Source: Niastella koreensis GR20-10
GTDB lineage: Bacteria; Bacteroidota; Bacteroidia; Chitinophagales; Chitinophagaceae
Direction of reading: 5' to 3'
Length of the DNA: 64,000 nt
NCBI RefSeq assembly: GCF_000246855.1
Contig: NC_016609.1
Span: 8,258,744-8,322,743 of the forward strand
A model generated the notes under the pieces. The model was not told the DNA's origin and searched no databases. It was given only the letters and a program-made list of their open reading frames with translations. Shown in pieces: positions 4,970 to 13,047 of this stretch. Position numbers and translations under genes: made by a program. The stretch's first letter is position 1, and every line of letters begins with the position of its first letter.

Positions 4970-5023
4970 GTGGTCTCGAAAACCACAACTGCCTGACACG
5001 CAGTTAGGAAGTACACCGCTTCC
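4970..5023 (+). ncRNA. tRNA-Ser-like anticodon, variable and T-type arms without an acceptor
   Basis: Directly after the permuted element come GTGGT-CTCGAAA-ACCAC (4970-4986, a perfect anticodon arm with CGA, a Ser anticodon), AACTG-CCTGACACG-CAGTT (4987-5005, like a class II long variable arm) and GGAAG-TACACCG-CTTCC (5007-5023, 5-bp stem with a 7-base loop but no TTCRA). The following bases do not pair with any acceptor strand upstream. It looks like the 3' half of a class II tRNA incorporated into a larger RNA, possibly the same transcript as the permuted element. Confidence 0.5.
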
Positions 5024-5057
5024 ATAAAAATGGTGATGCATTTTAAAAGCCGGGCTT

Positions 5058-5223
5058 ATTTACCGGCGGTCCCGCAAAGGGCTGGATCGCACTCCGGTAA
5101 ATGCCTGCAGGCAGATGGCTCATGATGGGGTTTATATTATTGAATCAGTAACCTGTTTATTACGATGCTTTAATAAACAGCTTGTTGAAGAACTGGTATA
5201 GCAAACATCATTGAAAGTTTGCT
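5058..5223 (+). ncRNA. Structured non-coding block, 3' part (leader of the SPFH gene?)
   Basis: Three clear helices lie in 166 bp: ATTTACCGG/CCGGTAAAT (5058-5066 with 5094-5102) enclosing a smaller CCC/GGG hairpin; CTGTTTATTA/TAATAAACAG (5153-5162 with 5171-5180, 10 perfect pairs); and AGCAAAC/GTTTGCT (5200-5206 with 5217-5223). None is followed by a T-tract, so they are not terminators. They end about 50-65 bp before the SPFH start codon, so the block may be a structured 5' leader or the 3' part of the RNA that begins upstream. Confidence 0.5.
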
Positions 5224-5271
5224 TCCGCAATTACGGGATGGTACATATCACCCGGCTTTTATTAAACTAAC

Positions 5272-6390
5272 ATGATAAAAAGATATACAATGAAAACTAT
5301 TCGTGTAAATGCGTACGAAGTAGCGCTGGTTTTTAAACGAGGCGCTTACCAACGCATGCTGAAAGAAGGAAAATACTGGTTCCGGGGAAACGAAACCGTT
5401 AAAATATACAACATAACACAGCCATTCAATGCGCCTGTTGAACTGAACATCCTGTTGCAGGATGCAGAACTGGCCGACGCACTGCATGTAGTTGAAGTGA
5501 AGGACAATGAAATTGTATTGGCTTACGAGAATGGATTACTGAAACAGGTGTTGACCGCAGGTCGTTTCACCTTCTGGAAAAGTGTTATTCAATATGATTT
5601 TGTGCGTGCGGATGTAAGCAAAGTGGCGATCACTGAAAACATTGACCGGGCCACCCTGCAGCATAGACTGGTAACACCATACGTCCGTAGTTTTTCTATA
5701 GAAAGCTTTGAGCAGGGGGTATTGTATATAGATGGAAAGTTTGTGCAAACCCTGAAGGCAGGTGTGTACTACTGGTGGAAGAATGGCATTGCGATAGCGG
5801 TAAACAAACTGGATATGCGTCAGCAGCATGTGGAGATCAATGGACAGGAAATTCTGACCAAAGATAAGGCTGCCCTGCGGATAAATGCCTGGGCGCAATA
5901 CAAGGTAACTGATATTGAAAAGTCGCTGGTGCAAAACAAAGATTTCAGCTACCAGCTGTATGCGATCTTTCAATTGGCGCTGCGTGAATATGTAGGCGGG
6001 CTGGCTTTCGATGAACTGTTGGAGAAAAAAGAAAGCATTACTCCTTTTATTCTGGAAGCTGTAAAAACCAAAACTGAAGTACTGGGTGTTGAAGTAACCG
6101 GTTTCGGGATCCGTGATATCATTCTGCCAGGTGATGTGAAAGAGATCATGAACCAGGTATTGATCGCAGAAAAGAAAGCCCAGGCCAACACCATTATGCG
6201 TCGGGAAGAAACAGCCAGCACCCGTAGTCTGTTGAATACCGCCAAGCTGATGGAAGAAAATTCCATGCTGTGGAAATTGAAGGAGATGGAATACGTGGAA
6301 AAAATAGCAGATAAGATCAGCAGCATCAGTGTTAACGGAAATGGTGTATTGATTGATCAGTTGAAACAAATTTTAGTATCGCAGAAATAA
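5272..6390 (+). CDS. SPFH/band-7 domain protein (slipin-like), no membrane anchor
   Basis: 372 residues from ATG 5272 (MIKRYTMK); a second in-frame ATG at 5290 gives MKTIRVNAYE and is equally plausible. The N-terminal part (NAYEVALVFKRGAYQRMLKEGKYW and the repeated EQGVLYIDGKFVQTLKAGVYYWW) and the central IRDIILPGDVKEIMNQVLIAEKKAQAN segment are typical of SPFH/slipin proteins, ending in a helical C-terminus. The usual N-terminal membrane hairpin is missing, so a cytoplasmic ring or scaffold is more likely than a membrane microdomain protein. It follows the structured RNA block and precedes DinB-like and RtcB genes. I infer a scaffold role in the RNA-repair locus. Confidence 0.85.
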   Translation: MIKRYTMKTIRVNAYEVALVFKRGAYQRMLKEGKYWFRGNETVKIYNITQPFNAPVELNILLQDAELADALHVVEVKDNEIVLAYENGLLKQVLTAGRFTFWKSVIQYDFVRADVSKVAITENIDRATLQHRLVTPYVRSFSIESFEQGVLYIDGKFVQTLKAGVYYWWKNGIAIAVNKLDMRQQHVEINGQEILTKDKAALRINAWAQYKVTDIEKSLVQNKDFSYQLYAIFQLALREYVGGLAFDELLEKKESITPFILEAVKTKTEVLGVEVTGFGIRDIILPGDVKEIMNQVLIAEKKAQANTIMRREETASTRSLLNTAKLMEENSMLWKLKEMEYVEKIADKISSISVNGNGVLIDQLKQILVSQK

Positions 6391-6445
6391 CCTGCTACCA
6401 TATTAATGGACAGGTGACTTGTAAGTTGTATAGCCTTGAGAATTT

Positions 6446-6482
6446 AAGTAGTTCCCGCTGGTCGGCGGCGGGACTACTTTTT
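6446..6482 (+). terminator. Rho-independent terminator after the SPFH gene
   Basis: AAGTAGTTCCCGC pairs with GCGGGACTACTT (one bulged T) and is followed by TTT. It would separate the SPFH transcript from the dinB-like/rtcB pair. Confidence 0.85.
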
Positions 6483-6525
6483 CAATCAGTTGGTTTATAC
6501 CTGCGATAATTAACTGGAAGTAAAA

Positions 6526-7098
6526 ATGCAGTGTATGAAAACTGAAGTAATTAGCATTATTGAAACAGAGCTTATACAAACCTTTGATGAATTATTCAAA
6601 TGGTTTAATATTGATAGGGAGTTATTGAATTATGCGCCTAGTAATAAAGGTTGGAGCATTCGTAAGATCCTTGAGCATATTTCATTGACCAATCATTATT
6701 TGCTGATGCTGATCAGCAAGGGCACCAGGAAGGCGCTGGAAAAGTCAAGGAAAGAAGATTATGCTGAAAGGTTGGTTGATTACGACCTTGACTGGCAACG
6801 AATGAAAATAATTGGCCAGCATAATTCGTTTGTTTGGAACCGCCCGGGACATATGGAACCGCGCGGTAAAAGGCACGTTGCCGACATCAGGCAGGAGCTG
6901 GAATCACAATTGCAGCAATGCCGTATACTGTTACAAAAAATGCCCCATGGTGAAGGCGCGCTTTATAAGATCATGATGAGCGTAAATAACCTGGGTAAGA
7001 TAGATGTGTACCATCATATTTATTTCCTGGTACAACATGCAAAAAGACATATCACCCAGATGGAAGGAGTTGAATTTGAATTCAACCTGGGGGTTTAA
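6526..7098 (+). CDS. DinB-like four-helix protein
   Basis: 190 residues from ATG 6526 (MQCMKTEV; a second ATG at 6535 is possible). A DinB/DUF1572-type pattern is visible: NKGWSIRKILEHISLTNHYLL near residues 40-60 and HHIYFLVQHAKRHITQMEGVEF near the C-terminus. These supply the spaced histidines that bind metal in DinB-fold enzymes. Members include thiol-dependent S-transferases and many uncharacterised stress proteins. The stop is 10 bp before rtcB, so the two genes are almost certainly co-transcribed. Its role next to an RNA ligase is unknown; metal-dependent chemistry on RNA ends or thiols is conceivable. Confidence 0.75.
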   Translation: MQCMKTEVISIIETELIQTFDELFKWFNIDRELLNYAPSNKGWSIRKILEHISLTNHYLLMLISKGTRKALEKSRKEDYAERLVDYDLDWQRMKIIGQHNSFVWNRPGHMEPRGKRHVADIRQELESQLQQCRILLQKMPHGEGALYKIMMSVNNLGKIDVYHHIYFLVQHAKRHITQMEGVEFEFNLGV

Positions 7099-7108
7099 AA
7101 AATAATTT

Positions 7109-8572
7109 ATGGCGAAATTAAAAATTTCAGGTAAAGAATTAAGAGCTATTGGATATCCCGAAGGGCCCGTGATAAGCATAGCGATGAATTTGATGGAAAA
7201 GAATTACAAGTATGAGAAAAAGGAGGATGTGATGGAGTTATTGAGAAAAATATTGAGTGCACCCGTGGAGTATGAAAATGACGCGGTGCTTGGGTTGATA
7301 GCGGAACAATTGATACCTAAAAAAGAAGCCGAGCCTGGCGAAACCATTGAACCGAATGCCACCGGTATTCATTTTAATGTATTTGGTGGAGAGAATATTG
7401 AAGAAGGAGCTACGCACCAGATGGAGCTGGCCTCCCGCTTACCTATTAGTGTAGCAGGCGCTTTAATGCCTGATGCGCATGCCGGCTACGGCCTGCCTAT
7501 AGGTGGGGTGCTGGCAACAGAGAATGCGGTGATCCCTTATGGTGTAGGCGTTGATATTGGTTGCAGGATGTGTTTAAGCGTTTTTCCGATTAATCCCAAA
7601 GAACTGATACAGCGGGAACATTTCTTTGCACGTGAATTGAATGAAGCCACTTTGTTTGGTAGTCCCGGTTTATTTGATATTGCTACCGGGCATGAAGTGA
7701 TAGAACGCAGGGAGTTTGACGAACTGCCTTTATTGAAAAGTTTACAGGCAAAAGCGGCAAGGCAGTTAGGATCGAGCGGGTCGGGGAATCACTTTGCAGA
7801 ATTTGGGATTATAGAGGTTGGTGAAAAAGATGCTATACTGGGTATTGATGCCGGGACCTATATTGGGTTATTGACCCATTCCGGTTCAAGAGCGCTTGGT
7901 GCTAATATCGCCAATCACTATACTAAAATTGCCAGGGAGAAGAGACGGTTACCCGGGGAGGCGGCTAATTTGGCCTGGTTGAATCTGGATGAACAGGAAG
8001 GAATAGAGTACTGGATGGCGATGAACCTGGCCGGTGATTACGCATCTGCCTGTCACCACATTATACACGCTAAAATTGCCAAAGCAATAGGGGAACAACC
8101 ATTGACAATGGTAGAGAATCACCACAATTTTGCCTGGAAGGAGATGATGATCGGGCCTGATGGAAAGATGAAGGAACTAATCGTTCACCGTAAAGGCGCT
8201 ACACCAGCTGGTAAGGATGTGTTGGGGATCATTCCCGGTTCCATGACGGCTCCTGGTTTTATTGTGAAAGGTAAAGGAGAAACAGCTTCTGTTTCCTCTG
8301 CTTCACATGGAGCCGGTAGAAAAATGAGCCGGAGCAAAGCATTAAATTCCATTACGCAGAAGGAACTGAAAGATCAGTTGCAACGACATGGAGTGAAATT
8401 GCTGGGTGGCGGATTGGATGAGGCCCCCAATGCCTATAAGGATATAGAAGTGGTAATGAAAAGCCAATCGGCGTTGGTAGATGTTGTAGGTAAGTTCTCC
8501 CCAAAAATTGTTAGAATGGATGGAACAGCGCCTAAGAAATGGCAAAAAACTAATTCCATGGACGGTGAGTAA
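7109..8572 (+). CDS. rtcB: RNA-splicing ligase RtcB
   Basis: 487 residues, the normal RtcB length. It joins RNA 3'-phosphate or 2',3'-cyclic-phosphate ends to 5'-OH ends using GTP and Mn2+. All catalytic blocks are visible: DAHAGYGLPIGGV (122-134), GVDIGCRM with metal ligands D149 and C152 (usual form GCGM), GSGNHFAE (224-231), HSGSR (257-261), ENHHNFA (336-342), HRKGAT (360-365) and SASHGAGRKMSRSKA, where H400 is the residue guanylylated in the family; DEAPNAYKDI follows. No archease gene is in the window. Co-transcribed with the DinB-like gene and placed at the end of a locus with a tRNA array and a tRNA-like RNA, so cleaved tRNA is the most likely substrate. Confidence 0.97.
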   Translation: MAKLKISGKELRAIGYPEGPVISIAMNLMEKNYKYEKKEDVMELLRKILSAPVEYENDAVLGLIAEQLIPKKEAEPGETIEPNATGIHFNVFGGENIEEGATHQMELASRLPISVAGALMPDAHAGYGLPIGGVLATENAVIPYGVGVDIGCRMCLSVFPINPKELIQREHFFARELNEATLFGSPGLFDIATGHEVIERREFDELPLLKSLQAKAARQLGSSGSGNHFAEFGIIEVGEKDAILGIDAGTYIGLLTHSGSRALGANIANHYTKIAREKRRLPGEAANLAWLNLDEQEGIEYWMAMNLAGDYASACHHIIHAKIAKAIGEQPLTMVENHHNFAWKEMMIGPDGKMKELIVHRKGATPAGKDVLGIIPGSMTAPGFIVKGKGETASVSSASHGAGRKMSRSKALNSITQKELKDQLQRHGVKLLGGGLDEAPNAYKDIEVVMKSQSALVDVVGKFSPKIVRMDGTAPKKWQKTNSMDGE

Positions 8573-8615
8573 TATGATATATGTCGTCCCGGTTCGTCGG
8601 TGACGGCATTGTCAT

Positions 8616-9734
8616 TTACAATTTTGAATTGTCGGGATTTGAGATCATTTCAAAAAGATAGGAAAGCGGACATTGCTCCAGGACAACCCGGTGCGATTGT
8701 CCGCTTTCTTCTTTCCATTTTATTAACCGGATGGTATCGCCTTCTATCTCTATTCCGGTTATATCGCCATCAGAAAAGCAACAACAACCACTGTTGAAAT
8801 AAGAAGGGATCACCATGGTTTTGTGAAATTGTTTACCGGCATATTCCACTTTCCTTCTTTCCAGTTCTGCCTCTATGTTTTGTATTGCAGCAGTATCATT
8901 ACTTTCCCTGGCCTTTTCCAATGCTTTGTTAAGCCGTTCTATGTGATCGAGCGAAGCGAATACCGGTTTATGTGTATGGCCCGAAATAAACACCAGGTCT
9001 TTTTGCGTGGCGCTCCATTCGTACATAATGATGTTGTGTTTATCAACCAGCTCAAATGAATCCGACGTTGAATTAATGCTGATCTCCAGAAAGCGTTGTA
9101 TTGGTGTCCAGATGGCGGCTACAAACCAGGTACTGAAGGCATTTCCATCGCTTTTTTTATCGCCCTGGTGGCCGTGCGTGCAAAAGATAGAATAGGGCCG
9201 GTTATTATAGGTAGTAGTAAGTAAAATGCCCTCATATATTTTAAGGTTGTCGCCAAAAACAGGTTTTAAAAAGCGGTTGCGGGGAAAGTCATATTTCCAT
9301 TGCAGATCATGATTGCCAAAGGTGCGGTAATAACGGTCCTGCTGCAGAAAGCGTAATTCTGCCCCAAAGTCGGGTTGGTTCTTTTCCATCACTATATCCG
9401 GTTTGTTCTCCCATAACTCCTCACAATCGCCCAGGTTGATAAAGTGAAAGCCATTGTCGTAATAATAGTTCAGGGCATTCAGGTAATTCTTTTCAGCCAG
9501 CCTGAAATCATCGGCAGCATCTCTTGCGCCTTTGTGTTCATCAGAAAAAATGACAAACTTCCCATCCGATAGGTCGAAGGGGACAATTACACCACTGCTT
9601 TCTTTTTTGTTTTGAATGTTTTTGAGTAACGCTGATAATGAGGCAAATACCTGGTCTTTTTGAGGTGAGGAAGAGATGCGCTCAGCCAGCCAGGTAACGG
9701 GTTTTTTAAATAAGCGTTGCAACAATTTTTTCAT
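8616..9734 (-). CDS. Calcineurin-like metallophosphoesterase
   Basis: 372 residues from ATG at 9734; the upstream TTG at 9740 adds two residues. It carries the metal-binding motifs of calcineurin-like phosphoesterases in order: FSDEHKG, NLGDCEELW, GNHD, THGHQGDK and SGHTHKP. No signal peptide is visible, so it is probably cytoplasmic or membrane-associated. Substrate cannot be told from sequence. Oriented towards rtcB and convergent with it, with only about 40 bp between the two stops; not part of the RNA-repair operon. Confidence 0.9.
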   Translation of the reverse strand: MKKLLQRLFKKPVTWLAERISSSPQKDQVFASLSALLKNIQNKKESSGVIVPFDLSDGKFVIFSDEHKGARDAADDFRLAEKNYLNALNYYYDNGFHFINLGDCEELWENKPDIVMEKNQPDFGAELRFLQQDRYYRTFGNHDLQWKYDFPRNRFLKPVFGDNLKIYEGILLTTTYNNRPYSIFCTHGHQGDKKSDGNAFSTWFVAAIWTPIQRFLEISINSTSDSFELVDKHNIIMYEWSATQKDLVFISGHTHKPVFASLDHIERLNKALEKARESNDTAAIQNIEAELERRKVEYAGKQFHKTMVIPSYFNSGCCCFSDGDITGIEIEGDTIRLIKWKEESGQSHRVVLEQCPLSYLFEMISNPDNSKL

Positions 9735-9946
9735 ATTCAAAAATCAGGTTTTTTTCAATTGCCTGAAATTTATTACTTTAGTAAGATAGCAATTCACAGT
9801 CGTTTATAATTTCATACGGGTGACTGTTAACAAGGCATTAAAACGGTAAAGCCCGGTTCTCTCCTGAATCCCTGCCCAACTATTTCAAACAGGCAGTTCG
9901 ATCGACAAAATAACCAGAATTGTCTGCGAACAAAATATAAGCTCAG

Positions 9947-10480
9947 ATGAAACAACTATCGTTTGTTCCTCCCGCTAATTTACAACGTTGGTTTTGGGTA
10001 TTATTGGCCATCAATTGTATTTTCATTATTGCCTCAAAATTGTATATGCAGCCATTGGCAACAGCTGAAATTGTTCGTTTTGAGCTGGCCAAGGACCTGA
10101 AGGTGGCAGAAAAAATAATCCAGTATTGGGACACATATGGTAAACTCCATCATGCCATCATTGGCATATATATAGATTTTCTGTTTATAGTTTTATACAC
10201 TTCGGGTTTATCTGTGGCCTGTATGTATTTTGGCCGGTTAAGCGGTCATGAAATATTGATGCGTACTGGTAAGTTTATTACCTGGTTGTTAATTATAGCT
10301 GGTATTTGCGATGTTATTGAAAACATTGCCATGCTAAAAAGCCTTCAGGATGTGCCTACCCGGTGGTCGGTTTTGCTGGCTTATGACATGGCCACTACAA
10401 AATTCTCCATGGTAATTTTGTCGGCTTTGTACATCGCCATTTGCCTGGTGTTTCGCCTGTTGCGAAAGATCGTATTATGA
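9947..10480 (+). CDS. Predicted four-helix membrane protein, unknown function
   Basis: 177 residues with four likely transmembrane segments: WFWVLLAINCIFIIASKL, IGIYIDFLFIVLYTSGLSVA, FITWLLIIAGICDVIENIA and MVILSALYIAICLVFRLL. No catalytic motif or family is recognised. Single gene between the metallophosphoesterase (divergent) and the DUF5009-type acyltransferase (convergent), so presumably its own transcription unit. Confidence 0.75.
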   Translation: MKQLSFVPPANLQRWFWVLLAINCIFIIASKLYMQPLATAEIVRFELAKDLKVAEKIIQYWDTYGKLHHAIIGIYIDFLFIVLYTSGLSVACMYFGRLSGHEILMRTGKFITWLLIIAGICDVIENIAMLKSLQDVPTRWSVLLAYDMATTKFSMVILSALYIAICLVFRLLRKIVL

Positions 10481-10492
10481 TGGATCCGGGCT

Positions 10493-11671
10493 TTATACCT
10501 TTATATAGATCTTCTTTTTGTCCATATAATACACGATCAGCCAGTAAAAGGCGATCATACAAATAGCATATAGTAATGAACCGTTTTTGAGGTTTGATGA
10601 AACGGGTTTGCAAATATGCTCATAGAACCAGGGAAAGGCGCTGGTATAAACTTTTTTACCTTCATTATCTGTATGATCTACCCAGCGCAAGAGTGCAATT
10701 ATGCGCGGTAAGAAGCCACTCAGGAAAAATATGAATAGTGCATTCTTTCCAAACACATCAAAAAAGCGACTCCATGCACCTTTCGCTTCTTTGAATTCAA
10801 TCAGGAATATACATAATGAAAGTACAAGTATAGCCAGCCCGGTAGTATACAACACATAAGAGCTTGTCCAGATTTTTTTGTTGATGGGGAACATCATGTC
10901 CCAGGCATAACCAGTAAAGATGAGTATACAGCCGGCGACAAACAGGTGCGACAGCATCTCAAAATTCTTCCCCTTTTGCTGAATGTAAAAGCCCACAAAA
11001 TAACCAAAGATCACCTGTACAATAGCAGTAAGCGTGCTGGTGATACCTTCAGGATCAAAAGCTACTCCTTCGCCATGATACATATGGGATTCGCCCAGGA
11101 TGGCTTTATCGACACCTAAACCAAAATAGCCGTTCAGGCTGTATGGGTCGGCCGCATTTCCGAAGAACATACACAACACCCAATACCCAAGCAATAGCAC
11201 AAAGGCACTTACAAAGGCGCCACGTATTTTAAAGAAGTAAATGATCAGCGATGCAAAAAAGTAGCAGAGTGCAATACGTTGCAATACCCCCAGAATACGA
11301 ATGCCTATCAGGTTGCCATTGGCGCCTGCATATTCCCATGCTTTAAATGTGAGGTGATCATTGTCCCAACGGATAAAGGGCGACCAGTTCAGAAAGAACC
11401 CGATGAGAAATATGAGGAACGAGCGAGTGATAACTTTTTTCAGAAAGGCTGTTGTGCCTGCTTCCTGAAGCCGGGGCATAACAAATGCAAGGGCGTTACC
11501 TACGGCAAACAAAAAGAATGGAAAAACCAGGTCGGTAGGCGTACAACCATGCCAGGGCGCATGTTCAAGAGGAGCATACAGGTTTGACCAGCTTCCGGGA
11601 TTATTCACCAGTATCATAAAAGCAACCGTAGCACCCCGGAAAACATCAAGGGAATAGAAGCGTTTTTGCAA
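10493..11671 (-). CDS. DUF5009 / heparan-alpha-glucosaminide N-acetyltransferase-like membrane protein
   Basis: About 392 residues if translation starts at TTG 11671, giving (M)QKRFYSLDVFRGATVAFMILVNNPG. This opening matches the start of this family (xSLDxFRGxT..MILVNNPG) better than the TTG at 11719. About ten membrane segments follow, with HAPWHGCTPTDLVFPFFLF, the conserved first-loop motif of DUF5009/HGSNAT-like acyltransferases, which transfer acetyl groups across the membrane to glycans. Possibly acts on cell-wall or scavenged amino sugars. No ATG start is available. Confidence 0.85.
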   Translation of the reverse strand: MQKRFYSLDVFRGATVAFMILVNNPGSWSNLYAPLEHAPWHGCTPTDLVFPFFLFAVGNALAFVMPRLQEAGTTAFLKKVITRSFLIFLIGFFLNWSPFIRWDNDHLTFKAWEYAGANGNLIGIRILGVLQRIALCYFFASLIIYFFKIRGAFVSAFVLLLGYWVLCMFFGNAADPYSLNGYFGLGVDKAILGESHMYHGEGVAFDPEGITSTLTAIVQVIFGYFVGFYIQQKGKNFEMLSHLFVAGCILIFTGYAWDMMFPINKKIWTSSYVLYTTGLAILVLSLCIFLIEFKEAKGAWSRFFDVFGKNALFIFFLSGFLPRIIALLRWVDHTDNEGKKVYTSAFPWFYEHICKPVSSNLKNGSLLYAICMIAFYWLIVYYMDKKKIYIKV

Positions 11672-12157
11672 GATATTACATTTGATAGGAAAGATAAGGA
11701 ACCTGTAAACAGGAACCAAGATATTGAGAGCACAGTAGACATTTCTCTATCTGTAAAAGGTATGCGGGTTTCTGCGAACGATTGGTAGCTTAAGCCTTAT
11801 AACAATATTTATTAAATCGAGTACGTTTTTGGCGTGACCTTATAGAAACTGCTGGGGCATAATTCCTCATTGTTCCAGGAAGATAAATAATTATTTTTCT
11901 TTAATGGCGCCGTGATGGGGGTATAAGCCTTTCCTCTGTTTATAATCGGGTTTTTGAATGACCAAATAATACCTGGGGTTTACAATTAATGAAAGTTTGA
12001 TTATTGAAATGATTATTTACCTTGCGCCAATTGCATAAAAAGGCTGAAAGGGTGTATTAATTGTTTTTAATGTGTTTTTTAATTTATTGATAATAGATTG
12101 GGACTGAGAAAACGGTATTTTTAGTTGAAAAATAATAGTTTAAGATTTTTTACACAT

Positions 12158-12187
12158 GTTTACACACATTAAAAAACACCTATATTT
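12158..12187 (+). promoter_or_regulatory. Candidate promoter of the polysaccharide operon
   Basis: TATATTTG at 12180-12187 is an exact TAnnTTTG -7 element. A TTTA at 12158-12161 is at the right distance for the -33 element but matches TTTG imperfectly. Transcription would begin near 12194, leaving a leader of about 340 nt before the antiterminator gene. Confidence 0.55.
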
Positions 12188-12326
12188 GCACCCGTTCAGG
12201 TAGCATTTGCAGGCTTTTGCCAATGGAAGTACCGACTGGTTAAAACTTCTGTGCTTTAGAATAAAAACATGGAAAGAATTCCTGTGGAAGAACAAATTGT
12301 TACGCTAAATAAATTTAATAGTGGAA

Positions 12327-12375
12327 GGGTATAAGGAGTACTTCATTGAGGTGGCTCACTTATACCCTTTTATTA
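12327..12375 (+). terminator. Leader attenuator (intrinsic terminator) upstream of the NusG-like gene
   Basis: GGGTATAAG (12327-12335) pairs with CTTATACCC (12359-12367), extended by GAG/CTC with one bulge, and is followed by TTTTATTATT. It lies inside the operon leader, about 160 nt before the NusG-paralog start, the position expected of a terminator that an UpxY-type factor overrides. Confidence 0.7.
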
Positions 12376-12537
12376 TTGTGTCTGGTGACTGGTGGATTAA
12401 GATTAATTGATTCAAGTTCAATTAGTTACGGGGAAAATCTGTGACTGAGGAGGCGAAGCTCTGCGTAATTCTTGACAAGCTTCGTTGATATGAGTACAAT
12501 CTGGCTAAATAATTGTTGACGTTTTTTGTATCTTTTT

Positions 12538-13047
12538 ATGGCTGCAACAACATCGAAAAAATGGTTTGCTGTTTATACGCGGCCCCGCTGGGAAAAAAAG
12601 GTGCATAAACTGCTTGAAGAAAAAGGAATAGAAAGTTATTGTCCTCTCAATAAGGTGCATCGTAAATGGAGCGACCGGATAAAAATAGTTGACGAGCCCC
12701 TATTTAAATCCTACGTATTTGTAAAAGTGAACGAAGAGGAGAAAACGCCTGTTCGAATGACTGAAGGGGTTGTGAATTTTATATACTGGTTGGGAAAGCC
12801 GGCGATCATTAAAGAAAAAGAGATAGAGGCCATTAAAAAATTCCTGAACGATTTTCATGATGTAGAAGTAAGCTCATTTGAAATTAAAGCTGGTAAGAAG
12901 GTAAGGGTGGATAGCGGAATATTTATGGGTAAGCAGGGCACGGTGAGAAAAGTGTTAAACAAAAAAGTAGAAGTAGTTATTGAAAGTATTGGATTTGTTC
13001 TTTCTGCCTATATTGATAAATCAAAAATTGTTCTTCTTGAAAAATAG
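12538..13047 (+). CDS. UpxY/RfaH-type transcription antiterminator (NusG paralog)
   Basis: 169 residues from ATG 12538 (MAATTSKKWFAVYTRPRWEKKV). The N-terminal NGN domain is recognisable from WFAVYTRPRWEKKV and LFKSYVFVKV; the C-terminal KOW part reads GKKVRVDSGIFMGKQGTV. First gene of the polysaccharide cluster. In Bacteroides the UpxY paralogs bind RNA polymerase in the operon leader and allow read-through of the long capsule operon. The same job is inferred here from gene position and the leader terminator. It overlaps the proposed TTG start of the export-protein gene. Confidence 0.93.
   Translation: MAATTSKKWFAVYTRPRWEKKVHKLLEEKGIESYCPLNKVHRKWSDRIKIVDEPLFKSYVFVKVNEEEKTPVRMTEGVVNFIYWLGKPAIIKEKEIEAIKKFLNDFHDVEVSSFEIKAGKKVRVDSGIFMGKQGTVRKVLNKKVEVVIESIGFVLSAYIDKSKIVLLEK

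Larger units (their letters stand above)
11720..12537. other. 818-bp intergenic region before the polysaccharide operon
   Basis: No gene is recognisable. The left half is AT-rich without clear structure. The right half holds the operon promoter (near 12158-12187) and a leader of roughly 340 nt with an intrinsic terminator at 12327-12375. Confidence 0.6.

Noticed and set aside
5103-5112. GCCTGCAGGC palindrome
   Set aside because: A perfect 10-bp palindrome, but with no loop, partner sites or nearby promoter it cannot be called an operator or terminator.
5224-5254. Riboswitch just before the SPFH gene
   Set aside because: A CGGG/CCCG stem is present but no known aptamer pattern or expression platform was recognised.
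1-8572. Prophage or integrative element carrying the tRNA array
   Set aside because: No integrase, structural phage gene, direct-repeat attachment pair or transposase was found, although tRNA arrays are common in such elements.
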